A stretch of DNA of 64,000 nt, taken from assembly GCA_900542875.1 (NCBI GenBank), contig UQPH01000001.1, positions 124,001 to 188,000 on the forward strand, read 5' to 3'. The DNA comes from an uncultured Eubacterium sp. (GTDB lineage Bacteria; Bacillota; Clostridia; Oscillospirales; Acutalibacteraceae). Both the position numbers and the translations under genes were made by a program. This document shows positions 51,104 through 60,354 of the stretch, in pieces. Within the stretch, counting starts at the first letter, position 1; every line of letters begins with the position of its first letter. A model generated the notes under the pieces. The model was not told where the DNA came from, searched no databases, and was given only the letters and a program-made list of their open reading frames with translations.

Positions 51104-52075
51104 ATGGCATACTCAGCGGAAATAAGGAATAAGGCTAAGCGTATTTTGGAAAAACGGCACGATTCCGCCGTTATGCTTGCGGATGAGAGAGCAAGCGAGA
51201 TTCGTATGGAAATCCCGGAAATTAACGAAATTCAGGCAGGACTGTCGCAGGTCGGCTTGGAGATTTCAAAATTGTTTTTTTATAAGGAAAATACCGATGA
51301 AAAAATAGCCGAACTCAGGGCGAAAAGCCACGCTCTCATTGATGAGAGGAGCAGACTGTTGAAGGCTCACGGCTATGACGAAAACGCTATGAAACCGCAG
51401 TTTGTGTGTGAGGCTTGCGAGGACAGAGGTTATATAAACGGCAGAATGTGCTCGTGCCACCGCCAACTTCTTAAAGATATTATGCGAAAAGAAGTGTCCC
51501 GTCTTGCACCGCTTGACAGATGTACCTTTGATAATTTTTCGCTCGATTATTATAGCGAGCAACCTATGGAAAATGCCATAATACCAAAAAAGAGAGCGGA
51601 AAAAATTTTTGATACTTGCAGAAAATATGCACAGAATTTTTCCTTGCACAGCAAAAATCTGCTTTTCTTCGGCGGAGCGGGTCTCGGCAAAACTCATTTA
51701 AGCCTTGCCGTAATGAATGTTGTAATTAACAAGGGTTTTGATGTCTGCTACGGCACGAGCCAAAATATCTGCGACGATTTGCAGAGCGAGCAGTTCGGCA
51801 GGGTTGACGATTTGACCTACACAAAGGCACAGGTTATGGGATGCGATTTGCTCGTGCTCGATGATTTGGGTACGGAGATAGATAATCAGTACAGCATTGC
51901 AACCCTTTATAACATAATAAATACCCGTATTCTATCGGGCAAGCCTACGATTATTTCAACAAATTATTCTATGATAGATTTGGAAAAAAAGTATGATAAG
52001 CGTATCACGAGCAGACTCACTGGCGAGTATATTCCGTTCTATTTTATCGGAAATGACATAAGAAATATAAAGTAA
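51104..52075 (+). CDS. dnaC: DnaC-like helicase loader ATPase
   Basis: AAA+ ATPase of 323 residues that loads the replicative helicase at the origin (called DnaI in Bacillus). The N-terminal half is helical and has a zinc-type cluster CEACEDRGYINGRMCSCH (about residues 102-119). The ATPase core has Walker A FFGGAGLGKTHLS (about 188-200), Walker B LLVLDDLGTEI and the sensor STNY, ending with the arginine finger region RITSRLTGEY. With dnaD upstream it forms a replication-initiation pair. A strong bidirectional terminator follows. Confidence 0.92.
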   Translation: MAYSAEIRNKAKRILEKRHDSAVMLADERASEIRMEIPEINEIQAGLSQVGLEISKLFFYKENTDEKIAELRAKSHALIDERSRLLKAHGYDENAMKPQFVCEACEDRGYINGRMCSCHRQLLKDIMRKEVSRLAPLDRCTFDNFSLDYYSEQPMENAIIPKKRAEKIFDTCRKYAQNFSLHSKNLLFFGGAGLGKTHLSLAVMNVVINKGFDVCYGTSQNICDDLQSEQFGRVDDLTYTKAQVMGCDLLVLDDLGTEIDNQYSIATLYNIINTRILSGKPTIISTNYSMIDLEKKYDKRITSRLTGEYIPFYFIGNDIRNIK

Positions 52076-52094
52076 AACAGAATATGAAAAGATA

Positions 52095-52140
52095 AAGCAC
52101 CGAAAGAAACTTAAAATCCTTTCGGTGCTTATGTTTTTTT
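52095..52140. terminator. bidirectional terminator between dnaC-like and GH27 genes
   Basis: AAGCACCGAAAG (52095-52106) and CTTTCGGTGCTT (52119-52130) form a perfect 12-bp stem, followed by ATGTTTTTTT on the plus strand. It overlaps the 3' end of the convergent GH27 gene. Confidence 0.85.
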
Positions 52141-53428
52141 ATTTATTTAGTTTCAGCAGTCTTGCGCCGTGCGGCTGAACGGTTATGTTGTTTTCGCTCA
52201 CGGTGCATTTTTGCCATATGTCATATGAGCCGTCAACTGAAATGTTGATTTTTTCTGCGGTATTAATTGTAATAGGCTTTTCGTCCGTGTTGAACAGAGC
52301 GACAAATCGGCTGTCTTCGTTTTCGCCGTCCCAAATGATATAACCTTTGCCGTTTTCTTCATTACGACAGAGCATACGTGAGTTTTTCACCGTGCGGTGC
52401 ATATTCATATATTCCGCATTGTTTAGCAGTGACAGAGTGAACTCGTCATTTTCGGGCATATTTCCGCCTGTCATAAGCGGACTGCCGAAAATTCCCCACA
52501 GTGTCATCAGCGTGTAATGTTCATCGTGGGTGAAATTGCTCATTCTGTTTTGCGCTCCGTGGTAGGAACAGAGCTTTGATATTCTGCCTATCGGGAGCAT
52601 ATCGCAGTCGGGATACGAACCGACGCCTCTCACTCCCTGCCATTCCTCGCACTTGTCAAACATTGCATAAAGGTGTTCCCACAAGTCCCAAAAATCGCCT
52701 GTAAGTCTCCACATATTTGCATTTGCTTTTAGGTGCTCGGCTTTGTCTCTGAGAGCGGGACCGGGGGAAAGCGACAGCACAATCTCTCTGCCGCAGGAGT
52801 CGATGGCATTTCTGAGCATTTCTATCTCGTAATCTGCGCTGTACGGGTTATCCCATTTTCTGAATTCCGTAACTGCTATATCGTCACATTTTATGTAATC
52901 TACGCCCCAGTCGGCATACATTTTTATGATTGAATTATAGTAATCTTGAGCACCGTCGCAGTTTTTCATTCCGTACATATCCGTGTTCCACGAGCATATG
53001 GAGAAATGGTGTGCGACTTGGCGTGCGGTGTACTCGCTGTCTTTTATCGGCAGGTCTGCGTGAACCGCCTGACGGGGTATTCCACGCATAATGTGTATTC
53101 CGAATTTCAGTCCGAGAGAATGAATGTAATCGGCAATCGGCTTAAAACCCTTGCCGCCTTTACTGCTCGGAAAGCGATTTTGTGCCGGAATGAGTCTGCC
53201 GTATTCGTCACAACAAAGTTCGGCGAAGTTATTGTAATCGTTACTGCATGCTTTAGGCTCGTACCACTGAATGTCGCAGACGATGTATTCCCAGCCGTAT
53301 TGCTTTAGGTGCTTTGCCATATAATCGGCGTTTGCGATAAGCTGCTCCTCGTTTACTCCTGCGCCGAAGCAGTCCCAACTGTTCCAACCGCACGGCGGAG
53401 TTTTTGCCCAGTTCTTAAAATCACTCAT
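52139..53428 (-). CDS. GH27 alpha-galactosidase
   Basis: Predicted alpha-galactosidase of about 429 residues, cytoplasmic as no signal peptide is seen. GH27 landmarks are PPCGWNSWDCFGAGVNEEQ at the start, the substrate-site FGIHIMRGIPRQAV, the nucleophile block YIKCDDI, and EIVLSLSPGPAL with the region of the acid/base aspartate (MWRLTGDFWD). A C-terminal beta domain closes the protein. I prefer the ATG at 53428, which has AGGTGA 8 bases upstream and overlaps the PHP gene stop by 8 bases; a GTG at 53437 and an ATG at 53434 are alternatives. It is the last gene of the galT operon, so galactose released is fed to the Leloir pathway. Confidence 0.9.
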   Translation of the reverse strand: MSDFKNWAKTPPCGWNSWDCFGAGVNEEQLIANADYMAKHLKQYGWEYIVCDIQWYEPKACSNDYNNFAELCCDEYGRLIPAQNRFPSSKGGKGFKPIADYIHSLGLKFGIHIMRGIPRQAVHADLPIKDSEYTARQVAHHFSICSWNTDMYGMKNCDGAQDYYNSIIKMYADWGVDYIKCDDIAVTEFRKWDNPYSADYEIEMLRNAIDSCGREIVLSLSPGPALRDKAEHLKANANMWRLTGDFWDLWEHLYAMFDKCEEWQGVRGVGSYPDCDMLPIGRISKLCSYHGAQNRMSNFTHDEHYTLMTLWGIFGSPLMTGGNMPENDEFTLSLLNNAEYMNMHRTVKNSRMLCRNEENGKGYIIWDGENEDSRFVALFNTDEKPITINTAEKINISVDGSYDIWQKCTVSENNITVQPHGARLLKLNK

Positions 53429-54227
53429 TGTCATCACCTATTGTTGTTATTTCTTTTTTATAGTTTATCAGATTAACTCTTTTTAGCGGAGTTATGCCGA
53501 GTGAGGAAAGATATTCGTTTGCCCTTTTCAGATTTTCCTTGTCGGCGTAAGCCTCGATTCTGTGGGCGTCGAGTCCGATTACCGTATCGTTTCCGACTTC
53601 GGACACGATTTGCCAGAAATCTCGGTTAGGGTAATGCCTGTTTGTGGTAAAGCCTAAGAAATTAAACTCCAGCGGAATGCCGATTTTTTTAAGTTCGGTG
53701 ACCATACGGCGCATTTTTTTGAGATATATCTCTCTGTCGCCTGTGAAATTGATTACATCGGGGTGGGCAATGTAGGTAAATTCACCGCTTTTTGCGGCGA
53801 GAAGAACCTGGGATATATACTTGTCGAGAATTGCAACCGAGTCGGTTTCGTGACCCGAGTATCTTGCGTAGGGCTCGTACTCGTTATCCGTAAAATGCTG
53901 ACCGAGGATAATGTAGTCGTACTTAAAACTCTTTAGAAATTCGAGCTCTTTTTCTATCAACTCGGGATAGTATTCCACCTCAAAGCCGAGTTTTATATCG
54001 ATTACACCTTTGTATTTTTCTTGTAACTCACGAACGCTGTTTGCATATCCCTGTGCCTCATCGCAGTCCATACGAAAGTTGCTTTTGTGCCCATTTGGAA
54101 AAATATACGGCGCATGGTCGGAAAACCCCATTTCGGTATAGCCGTTTTTTATTGCACTTAAAACATATTCCTCGTCCGTGCCTTTTGCGTGATGGCATCT
54201 GTATGTATGAGAATGAAGATTATACAT
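53421..54227 (-). CDS. PHP-family phosphoesterase (histidinol-phosphatase-like)
   Basis: Metal-dependent phosphatase of 268 residues. The start NLHSHTYRCHHAKGTDEEYV, then GFSDHAPY, FEVEYYPE, ILGQHF, YIAHPD and the terminal GLDAHR carry the metal ligands of the PHP/HisK fold. Annotation as histidinol-phosphatase is the family default; no histidine genes are nearby. Between galT and an alpha-galactosidase it may instead act on a sugar phosphate, which is inference. It starts 1 base after galT and overlaps the GH27 gene. Confidence 0.85.
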   Translation of the reverse strand: MYNLHSHTYRCHHAKGTDEEYVLSAIKNGYTEMGFSDHAPYIFPNGHKSNFRMDCDEAQGYANSVRELQEKYKGVIDIKLGFEVEYYPELIEKELEFLKSFKYDYIILGQHFTDNEYEPYARYSGHETDSVAILDKYISQVLLAAKSGEFTYIAHPDVINFTGDREIYLKKMRRMVTELKKIGIPLEFNFLGFTTNRHYPNRDFWQIVSEVGNDTVIGLDAHRIEAYADKENLKRANEYLSSLGITPLKRVNLINYKKEITTIGDDNE

Positions 54228-54228
54228 A

Positions 54229-55716
54229 TTACTTTACGCTCTTTGCAAATTTGATGAATCCTTTTTTGCCGAATTCGTCTCTCGAGTAAACTCCGCATTG
54301 CTCAAGTATGGAGGTGAATACTATTCCTATTTCCTCCTTGATTATGTCGTCAATGTTCTTTTCGTTTATCTCGTATTTTGCCTTAATCATTTTTGACCAC
54401 TCGTAGTGAGGAGCCAGTTTTTCGTTATTTCTTATGTCCTCGCCGCTCAGCATAGCTTTTGCAAGGTCAGCCATTTCGGTCTTAAGTCTGCTCGGAAGAA
54501 CGGCAAGACCCATAACCTCGATTAAGCCGATGTTTTCTCTTTTGATATGATGGTATTCGGGATGCGGATGGTAAAAGCCGAGAGGGCATTCCTCAGTGGT
54601 GATATTGTTTCTGAGAACTAAATCCATCTCGAATTTTCCGTTTCTCATTCTTGCGATAGGGGTGATTGTGTTGTGCGGTTCGCCGTCGGTTTCGGAGTAG
54701 ATAAACTGCTCCTCGTCCGTGTAACTTCTCCAAGAGGTGAGAATTTTATCCGACAGTTCAACGATTCTCTGCTTGTTTTCACCGGATAGTCTGATTACGC
54801 TCATCGGCCATTTAACTATTCCTGCGTCTATATCGTCAAAGCCGTTGAATTTAAGTTCTGTCTCAACCGGAGCCTTAGCCATTGCAAATTCGTATCTGCC
54901 GCCCTGGAAGTGTTCGTGAGTGAGTATCGAGCCGCCGACTATCGGCAGGTCTGCATTTGAGCCGATGAAATAATGCGGAAACTTCTCGACAAAATCGAGC
55001 AGTTTTTCAAATGCGCTTTTGTCTATCTTCATCGGGGTGTGCTCGCCGTTAAATACTATGCAGTGCTCATTATAGTAAACATAGGGAGAATACTGCATAA
55101 AGAAGTCGTCGCCGCCGAGAGTCATCGGTATGATTCGGTGGTTTTGCCTTGCGGGGTGATTTACTCTGCCGGCATAGCCTTCGTTTTCTTTACAAAGCAG
55201 GCACTTCGGGTATGATGCGGCTTTCATTTTAAGAGCAGCGGCAATGGCTTTCGGGTCTTTTTCGGGTTTAGACAGATTTATTGTAATGTCAATGTCGCCG
55301 TACTCTGTTTTTGTTATCCATTTTACATCGTTTGCTATTCTGTATCTGCGAATGTAGTTGCTGTCCTGACTGAGTTTATAGTAGTAGTCCGTTGCAAATT
55401 CCGGCGATTTTTCATAAAGAGAATTAAAGTCAGCTCTTACCTTGCTCGGTCTCGGCGTGAGAATTCCCATAAGTTTTGTGTCGAATAAATCTCTGTAAAC
55501 AACGCTGTTCTCGCACAGTCCGTTCTCAACTGCATAATTCAGCATACAGTCGAGTATCTCCTCGAGCGGTTTGTCCTCTGCTTCGCAATCTTCAAAACTG
55601 TCGAGTCCGAGTGCTTCGCACAGACTGTTTATTGCCCATATTTTGTCATCTTTTTCAATCATATTGTTCTTTTGGGCGTAGTGAACCAATGATTTTACAG
55701 CTGAATTTACATTCAT
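54229..55716 (-). CDS. galT: UDP-glucose-hexose-1-phosphate uridylyltransferase (Firmicutes class)
   Basis: Leloir-pathway enzyme that exchanges UMP between UDP-glucose and galactose 1-phosphate. At 495 residues it is of the Firmicutes GalT type, which is longer than and diverged from the E. coli form. Visible are NVNSAVKSLVHYAQKNNMIE at the start, PSKVRADFNSLYEKSPEFAT, LCKENEGYAGRVNHPARQNHR (zinc/ligand region), the active-site-like HEHFQGG with the histidine, and GFYHPHPEYHHIK. AAGGAG precedes the ATG. It is the first gene of the galT-PHP-GH27 operon. A minus-strand promoter (TGGAAT 17 bp from TATAAT) lies at 55769-55797. Confidence 0.93.
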   Translation of the reverse strand: MNVNSAVKSLVHYAQKNNMIEKDDKIWAINSLCEALGLDSFEDCEAEDKPLEEILDCMLNYAVENGLCENSVVYRDLFDTKLMGILTPRPSKVRADFNSLYEKSPEFATDYYYKLSQDSNYIRRYRIANDVKWITKTEYGDIDITINLSKPEKDPKAIAAALKMKAASYPKCLLCKENEGYAGRVNHPARQNHRIIPMTLGGDDFFMQYSPYVYYNEHCIVFNGEHTPMKIDKSAFEKLLDFVEKFPHYFIGSNADLPIVGGSILTHEHFQGGRYEFAMAKAPVETELKFNGFDDIDAGIVKWPMSVIRLSGENKQRIVELSDKILTSWRSYTDEEQFIYSETDGEPHNTITPIARMRNGKFEMDLVLRNNITTEECPLGFYHPHPEYHHIKRENIGLIEVMGLAVLPSRLKTEMADLAKAMLSGEDIRNNEKLAPHYEWSKMIKAKYEINEKNIDDIIKEEIGIVFTSILEQCGVYSRDEFGKKGFIKFAKSVK

Positions 55717-55768
55717 TTTGATATTACTCCTTCGGCTTGCATATACTTTTATGTCTTACATTTTATGT

Positions 55769-55797
55769 ATTATAATATATTTCAACTCATTATTCCA
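55769..55797 (-). promoter_or_regulatory. candidate promoter of the galT operon
   Basis: On the minus strand TGGAAT (55792-55797) and consensus TATAAT (55769-55774) are 17 bp apart. No obvious operator for a sugar repressor is seen. Confidence 0.5.
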
Positions 55798-55913
55798 TAC
55801 AATTTTTTAACTTTTTACAAATTTTGCCGCATTAGACTTTACGAGGCGGCATTTTCGTGATAATCTAGGAGTATAAATACCGATGACAATCGGGTATCTG
55901 CGGAGGCTGATTT

Positions 55914-56495
55914 ATGAAAATCTGTGTATTCGGTGCGGCGAGTAAAACGATAGACGAAAAATATATAAAACCTGTTGAGAATATGGGCGAATATCTTGCA
56001 AAGCACGGTCATTCTCTCGTTTTCGGAGCGGGCAGTACGGGTGAGATGGGCGCTGCCTCCCGTGGCTTTAAGAATGGCGGCGGAACGATTCACGGCGTTG
56101 TGCCCGAGTTTTTCAAAAACGATTTGTACGAGTTTGTCAACTGGAATTGCGATGAACTTACTGTTACAAAAACAATGCGTGAGCGTAAGGGAATTATGGA
56201 AAATTTGGCAGACGCTTTTATTATTACTCCCGGCGGCTGCGGAACTTTTGAGGAACTTTTCGAGGTGCTCACATTAAAACAACTCGGACAGCATCGCAAG
56301 CCGATTGCGATTTATAATATCGACGGATATTATGATTTGCTTGTCGGAACGCTTAAATATTCCATTGAAACCGAATTTGTTAAGCCGAATTGCGAAAGAT
56401 TATACCGTGTATTTGACGAAAACGAATTTGATAAAATGATTGATTATATAGAAAACGATGATATGGACGGTATGACCGTTCACGATTTGAAATAG
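55914..56495 (+). CDS. LOG family (TIGR00730) Rossmann-fold nucleotide phosphoribohydrolase
   Basis: A 193-residue LOG-type protein, related to enzymes that cut ribose 5-phosphate from nucleoside monophosphates, including cytokinin precursors. Both family signatures are present: the nucleotide-binding FGAGSTGEMGAASRGFKNGG, and PGGCGTFEELFEVLTLKQLG (the PGGxGTxxE motif) after TKTMRERKGIM. In bacteria the physiological role is unclear. The gene upstream is divergent, and a small hairpin TGCCGC/GCGGCA (55825-55851) lies in its upstream region. The next gene follows after 11 bases. Confidence 0.9.
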   Translation: MKICVFGAASKTIDEKYIKPVENMGEYLAKHGHSLVFGAGSTGEMGAASRGFKNGGGTIHGVVPEFFKNDLYEFVNWNCDELTVTKTMRERKGIMENLADAFIITPGGCGTFEELFEVLTLKQLGQHRKPIAIYNIDGYYDLLVGTLKYSIETEFVKPNCERLYRVFDENEFDKMIDYIENDDMDGMTVHDLK

Positions 56496-56506
56496 GAGGT
56501 TATCTT

Positions 56507-57124
56507 ATGGCTAAAAATTTTGTAATTGCTTTAGGCAGAGAGTTTTGCTCGGGCGGTAAGGAGATAGGCAAGATGATTTCCGAACGCCTCGGAGTACACT
56601 ATTACGACGGCGATTTGCTCAGAGAAAAGTCGAAGGAACTCGGAATAGACGAGGGTATTTTTGAGATGTTCGACGAGCAACCCACCAGGTCGTTTCTTTA
56701 CTCCATCATGATGGACCCGTACGCAATAGATAACGCCGTAAACAGCGGAAAGGTTATCGAGGCTCAGCGCAGAGTTATAGAGAGTGCGGCGGCTGAGGGT
56801 TCGTGCGTAATCGTCGGCAGAAGAGCGGATAAAATTCTTGAGGATAAAGAAGACATAAATCTTGTATCCGTTTTTATCGGTGCGGATATTGAGGACAGAA
56901 TAGTTCACTATATGGAAAATAACGAGTCCAAAGAGGCAAAGGACGCAAAGAGCGTTCGTCGTTTGATTGAACGCAAGGACAGAGAACGTGCTTCTTACTA
57001 TAATTATCTCGGCGACGGAAAGTGGGGCAGAGCAGGTAACTACACTATGTGCTTTTCTACCTCAAAAATAAGCAAGGAAAAGATTTGCGATACAATTTGT
57101 AACTATATCAAAACCTTAGATTAA
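56507..57124 (+). CDS. cytidylate kinase-like family protein
   Basis: P-loop kinase-like protein of 205 residues. The start VIALGREFCSGGKEIGKMIS is the modified P-loop of the cytidylate-kinase-like (Cmk2) family, followed by HYYDGDLLREKSKELG and SCVIVGRRADKILEDKEDI. It lacks the full CMP-binding insert of true CMP kinases, so the substrate is uncertain. AGGAGG precedes the ATG, and the gene shares a transcript with the LOG gene. A terminator follows directly. Confidence 0.85.
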   Translation: MAKNFVIALGREFCSGGKEIGKMISERLGVHYYDGDLLREKSKELGIDEGIFEMFDEQPTRSFLYSIMMDPYAIDNAVNSGKVIEAQRRVIESAAAEGSCVIVGRRADKILEDKEDINLVSVFIGADIEDRIVHYMENNESKEAKDAKSVRRLIERKDRERASYYNYLGDGKWGRAGNYTMCFSTSKISKEKICDTICNYIKTLD

Positions 57125-57134
57125 CAGTTTGAAT

Positions 57135-57166
57135 GAGCCGTTCGCTTTGTCGGACGGTTCGTTTTT
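57135..57166 (+). terminator. terminator after the kinase-like gene
   Basis: GAGCCGTTCG (57135-57144) and CGGACGGTTC (57151-57160) form a 10-bp stem with two G-U pairs, followed by GTTTTTGC. Confidence 0.8.
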
Positions 57167-57181
57167 GCTTTGCGCCGCAGG

Positions 57182-57210
57182 TTGACTTAACCGCAGAAAA
57201 ACGATAAAAT
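57182..57210 (+). promoter_or_regulatory. pflA promoter
   Basis: TTGACT (57182-57187) and TAAAAT (57205-57210) are 17 bp apart, about 38 bases before the pflA start. No FNR box is seen here, unlike at pflB. Confidence 0.65.
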
Positions 57211-57247
57211 AAACCATGAGAGTTATAATATAATCAGGAGGAAATTT

Positions 57248-57976
57248 ATGGCAGACGGCGTTATTCATTCTATTGAAACATTCGGCTCGGTAGACGGACC
57301 GGGAATCAGATTTGTGGTATTTGTTCAGGGCTGTCCCATGAGATGTAAATATTGCCACAATGTAGACACATGGGATATAAATAAATCAAAGGACGTAAGG
57401 TCCCCGAAAGAACTTCTCGAATTTGCAAAGAAGTACAGAACCTACTGGAAAAAGGACGGCGGCATAACCGTAAGCGGCGGCGAGCCTCTTGCACAGATTG
57501 ACTTTTTGCTGGAGTTCTTTAGGCTTGCAAAAGAAGAGGGAATTAACACTTGCATAGACACTTCGGGACAACCTTTTACGAGAGAAGAGCCTTTCTTTTC
57601 AAAATTTAACGAACTTATGAAATATACCGATTTGCTTTTGGTTGACATTAAGCATATAGACCCTGTTGAGCATAAAAAACTCACAGGCAGACCGAATGAT
57701 AATATTTTGGATATGTTGACCTATCTTTCGGATATTAAAAAGCCTATTTGGATAAGACATGTGCTTGTTCCGACAATTACCGATATAGACGAGTATTTGT
57801 ATAAAACAAAAGCCTTTATCGACACTCTTTCAAATGTTGAGCGTGTGGATGTTTTGCCTTATCACGAGCTGGGTATTTATAAGTGGAAAGAACTCGGAAT
57901 ACCATATCAGCTTGACGGTATTAAGCCGCCGAGCAGGGAACGCCTCGAAAATGCACAAAAAATTTTGCAAAAATAG
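57248..57976 (+). CDS. pflA: pyruvate formate-lyase activating enzyme
   Basis: Radical-SAM enzyme of 242 residues that generates the glycyl radical on PflB. The cluster motif CPMRCKYCHN (CxxxCxxC, about residues 30-39), the SAM-binding GGITVSGGEPLAQ and DTSGQP region, and VLPYHELGIYKWKELG are all present. AGGAGG precedes the ATG. Order pflA then pflB is the reverse of the E. coli arrangement but common in Firmicutes. The pflB FNR box begins 8 bases after its stop. Confidence 0.95.
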   Translation: MADGVIHSIETFGSVDGPGIRFVVFVQGCPMRCKYCHNVDTWDINKSKDVRSPKELLEFAKKYRTYWKKDGGITVSGGEPLAQIDFLLEFFRLAKEEGINTCIDTSGQPFTREEPFFSKFNELMKYTDLLLVDIKHIDPVEHKKLTGRPNDNILDMLTYLSDIKKPIWIRHVLVPTITDIDEYLYKTKAFIDTLSNVERVDVLPYHELGIYKWKELGIPYQLDGIKPPSRERLENAQKILQK

Positions 57977-57983
57977 CTGTAAT

Positions 57984-58024
57984 TTGATTACAATCAAGGT
58001 GTTTTGAAACTTTAATGTTAAAAT
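57984..58024 (+). promoter_or_regulatory. FNR box and -10 element of pflB (class II layout)
   Basis: TTGAT-TACA-ATCAA (57984-57997) is a perfect FNR-consensus palindrome. TAAAAT at 58019-58024 is a good -10 with no -35 at the right distance. The predicted start near 58031 places the FNR box centre at about -40.5, the class II activator position. The regulator encoded at 60355 has the matching recognition helix. Confidence 0.7.
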
Positions 58025-58032
58025 AACTGTGA

Positions 58033-58053
58033 TGTTAATTGACGACATTAACA
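58033..58053. promoter_or_regulatory. 21-bp palindrome in the pflB leader
   Basis: TGTTAAT (58033-58039) and ATTAACA (58047-58053) flank a 7-base centre, about 28 bases before the pflB ATG. It lies just at the predicted 5' end of the transcript, so it could be an RNA hairpin or a repressor site. The spacing does not fit a Rex operator. Confidence 0.45.
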
Positions 58054-58080
58054 AAACAATTACTGAAAGGAAAAAGTTAC

Positions 58081-60324
58081 ATGGAAGCATGGAGAAATTT
58101 TAAGGGCAGAAAATGGACGGAAGAAATCGATGTAAGAGATTTCATCCAAAACAACTATACAGAGTATTCGGGTGACGAAAGCTTTTTGGCTGACGCAACA
58201 CCTGCTACAAACAAACTTTGGGGTAGACTTCAGGAACTCCAAAAAGAGGAGCGTGCAAACGGCGGCGTTCTTGAGTGTGAGACAGAAATCGTATCCGGTC
58301 TTACAGCATACGGTCCGGGCTACATTGACGAGTCAATGAAAGACCTTGAGACTGTTGTAGGTCTTCAGACAGACAAGCCTCTTAAGAGAGCATTTATGCC
58401 TTACGGCGGTATCAAGATGGCTCAGCAGGCAGCAGAGACTTACGGCTTTAAGGTTAACGAAAAATTTGATAAGATTTTCAATGAGTATCACAAGACTCAC
58501 AATCAGGCTGTATTTGACGCTTATACTCCTGAGATGAGACGTGCTCGTCACACTCATATTATCACAGGTCTTCCGGATACATACGGAAGAGGCAGAATTG
58601 TCGGCGACTATCGTAGAGTAGCTCTTTACGGTATTGACTTCCTTATCAAAAAGAAAGAGGAAGATAAGGAATATTCAAGCGGTAACTCAATGACAGAGGA
58701 CGTTGTTCGTCTTCGTGAGGAAATCGCAGACCAGATTAAGGCTCTCAAGGGCATGAAGGAAATGGCTAAGATTTACGGTTTTGATATTTCTCAGCCTGCA
58801 ACAAATGCAAAAGAGGCTGTTCAGTGGTTATACTTCGGTTATCTTGCAGCAATTAAGACACAAAACGGTGCCGCAATGAGTGTCGGAAGAATTTCTACAT
58901 TCCTTGATATTTATATTCAGAGAGACCTTGATGAGGGCACTCTTACAGAGGCAGAAGCTCAGGAACTTATCGACCACCTTACAATGAAGTTCAGAATGGT
59001 TAAGTTCGCAAGAATTCCTTCTTATAATGAGTTGTTCTCGGGTGACCCGGTATGGGCTACACTTGAGGTTGCAGGTATCGGTGTGGACGGCCGTTCACTC
59101 GTTACAAAGAACGACTTCCGTTTCCTCCACACTCTCGAGAATATGGGTCCGTCACCTGAGCCGAACCTTACAGTTCTTTATTCTTCACGTTTGCCTGAAA
59201 CATTTAAGAAGTACGCTGCAAAGATTTCTGTTGCAACATCTTCTATTCAGTACGAAAACGACTGCGTAATGCGTCCTGTTTGGGGCGATGATTACAGCAT
59301 CTGCTGCTGCGTATCGGCTACTCAGACAGGTAAGGAAATGCAGTTCTTCGGAGCAAGAGCAAACCTTGCTAAGTGCCTTGTATATGCAATCAACGGCGGT
59401 GTTGACGGTAAAACCCGTGAGCAGTGCGGTCCTGCGCTTCGTCCTATCACCTCGGAGTATCTTGATTACGATGAGGTTATGAAGAACTTTGACGCTATGA
59501 TGGAGTGGCTTGCAGGTCTTTATGTAAACACCCTCAACCTTATCCACTATATGCACGATAAGTATTATTATGAAGCAGCAGAGATGGCTCTTATCGATAC
59601 TAATGTAAGAAGAACATTTGCAACAGGTATCGCAGGTTTCTCACATGTTGTTGACTCACTTTGCGCTATTAAGTATGCAAAGGTAAGAGTTATTCGTGAT
59701 GAGGACGGCTTCGCTGTTGACTATGTTCCTGAAGGCGATTTCCCGAGATACGGTAACGATGATGAGCGTGCAGACAAGATTGCTGTATGGCTTCTTAAGG
59801 AATTTATGAATAAGATCGGCAAGCATCACACTTATCGTAATTCCGAGCCGACAACATCTATCCTTACAATTACATCAAATGTTGTATATGGTAAGGCTAC
59901 CGGTGCTCTTCCTGACGGAAGAAAGGCATTTACTCCGTTCTCACCCGGTGCAAACCCGGCTTACGGTGCAGAAAAGAACGGTCTTCTTGCATCACTTAAC
60001 TCTGTTGCAAAATTGCCTTATGAGTATGCTCTTGACGGTATTTCAAATACTCAGACTATCAGCCCGAATGCACTCGGTCACGATGATGACGAGAGAAAGT
60101 GCAGACTTGTTGATGTCCTTGACGGTTACTTTGACCAGGGCGCACATCACCTCAATGTAAATGTATTCGGTATTGATAAACTTAAGGACGCTATGGAACA
60201 TCCTGAGAAGCCTGAGTATGCAAACTTTACAATCCGTGTATCAGGCTATGCTGTTAAGTTCATCGACCTTACAAGAGAGCAACAGCTTGATGTTATCGCA
60301 AGAAACGCTCACGAGAGACTGTAA
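58081..60324 (+). CDS. pflB: formate C-acetyltransferase (pyruvate formate-lyase)
   Basis: Glycyl-radical enzyme of 747 residues that splits pyruvate plus CoA into acetyl-CoA and formate without oxygen. The active-site adjacent cysteines lie in [18 protein letters not shown] (three consecutive Cys), and the C-terminal glycyl-radical loop is [13 protein letters not shown] followed by [16 protein letters not shown]. The ATG at 58081 has AAAGGA upstream; the longer upstream frame would begin inside the palindromic leader. Codon use is that of a highly expressed gene (many CTT, CGT, GGT). The fnr gene starts 30 bases after the stop with no terminator between, so the two are probably co-transcribed. 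Confidence 0.97.
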   Translation: MEAWRNFKGRKWTEEIDVRDFIQNNYTEYSGDESFLADATPATNKLWGRLQELQKEERANGGVLECETEIVSGLTAYGPGYIDESMKDLETVVGLQTDKPLKRAFMPYGGIKMAQQAAETYGFKVNEKFDKIFNEYHKTHNQAVFDAYTPEMRRARHTHIITGLPDTYGRGRIVGDYRRVALYGIDFLIKKKEEDKEYSSGNSMTEDVVRLREEIADQIKALKGMKEMAKIYGFDISQPATNAKEAVQWLYFGYLAAIKTQNGAAMSVGRISTFLDIYIQRDLDEGTLTEAEAQELIDHLTMKFRMVKFARIPSYNELFSGDPVWATLEVAGIGVDGRSLVTKNDFRFLHTLENMGPSPEPNLTVLYSSRLPETFKKYAAKISVATSSIQYENDCVMRPVWGDDYSICCCVSATQTGKEMQFFGARANLAKCLVYAINGGVDGKTREQCGPALRPITSEYLDYDEVMKNFDAMMEWLAGLYVNTLNLIHYMHDKYYYEAAEMALIDTNVRRTFATGIAGFSHVVDSLCAIKYAKVRVIRDEDGFAVDYVPEGDFPRYGNDDERADKIAVWLLKEFMNKIGKHHTYRNSEPTTSILTITSNVVYGKATGALPDGRKAFTPFSPGANPAYGAEKNGLLASLNSVAKLPYEYALDGISNTQTISPNALGHDDDERKCRLVDVLDGYFDQGAHHLNVNVFGIDKLKDAMEHPEKPEYANFTIRVSGYAVKFIDLTREQQLDVIARNAHERL

Positions 60325-60354
60325 CTTACAACTTCATTTTTCAAAGGTGTCGTT

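Noticed and set aside
55825..55851. Terminator or riboswitch before the LOG-family gene
   Set aside because: The hairpin TGCCGC/GCGGCA has a long loop and only a four-base T run, and no gene precedes it on this strand.
58033..58053. Rex operator in front of pflB
   Set aside because: The TGTTAA and TTAACA arms are 9 bases apart, whereas Rex sites have closely spaced arms.
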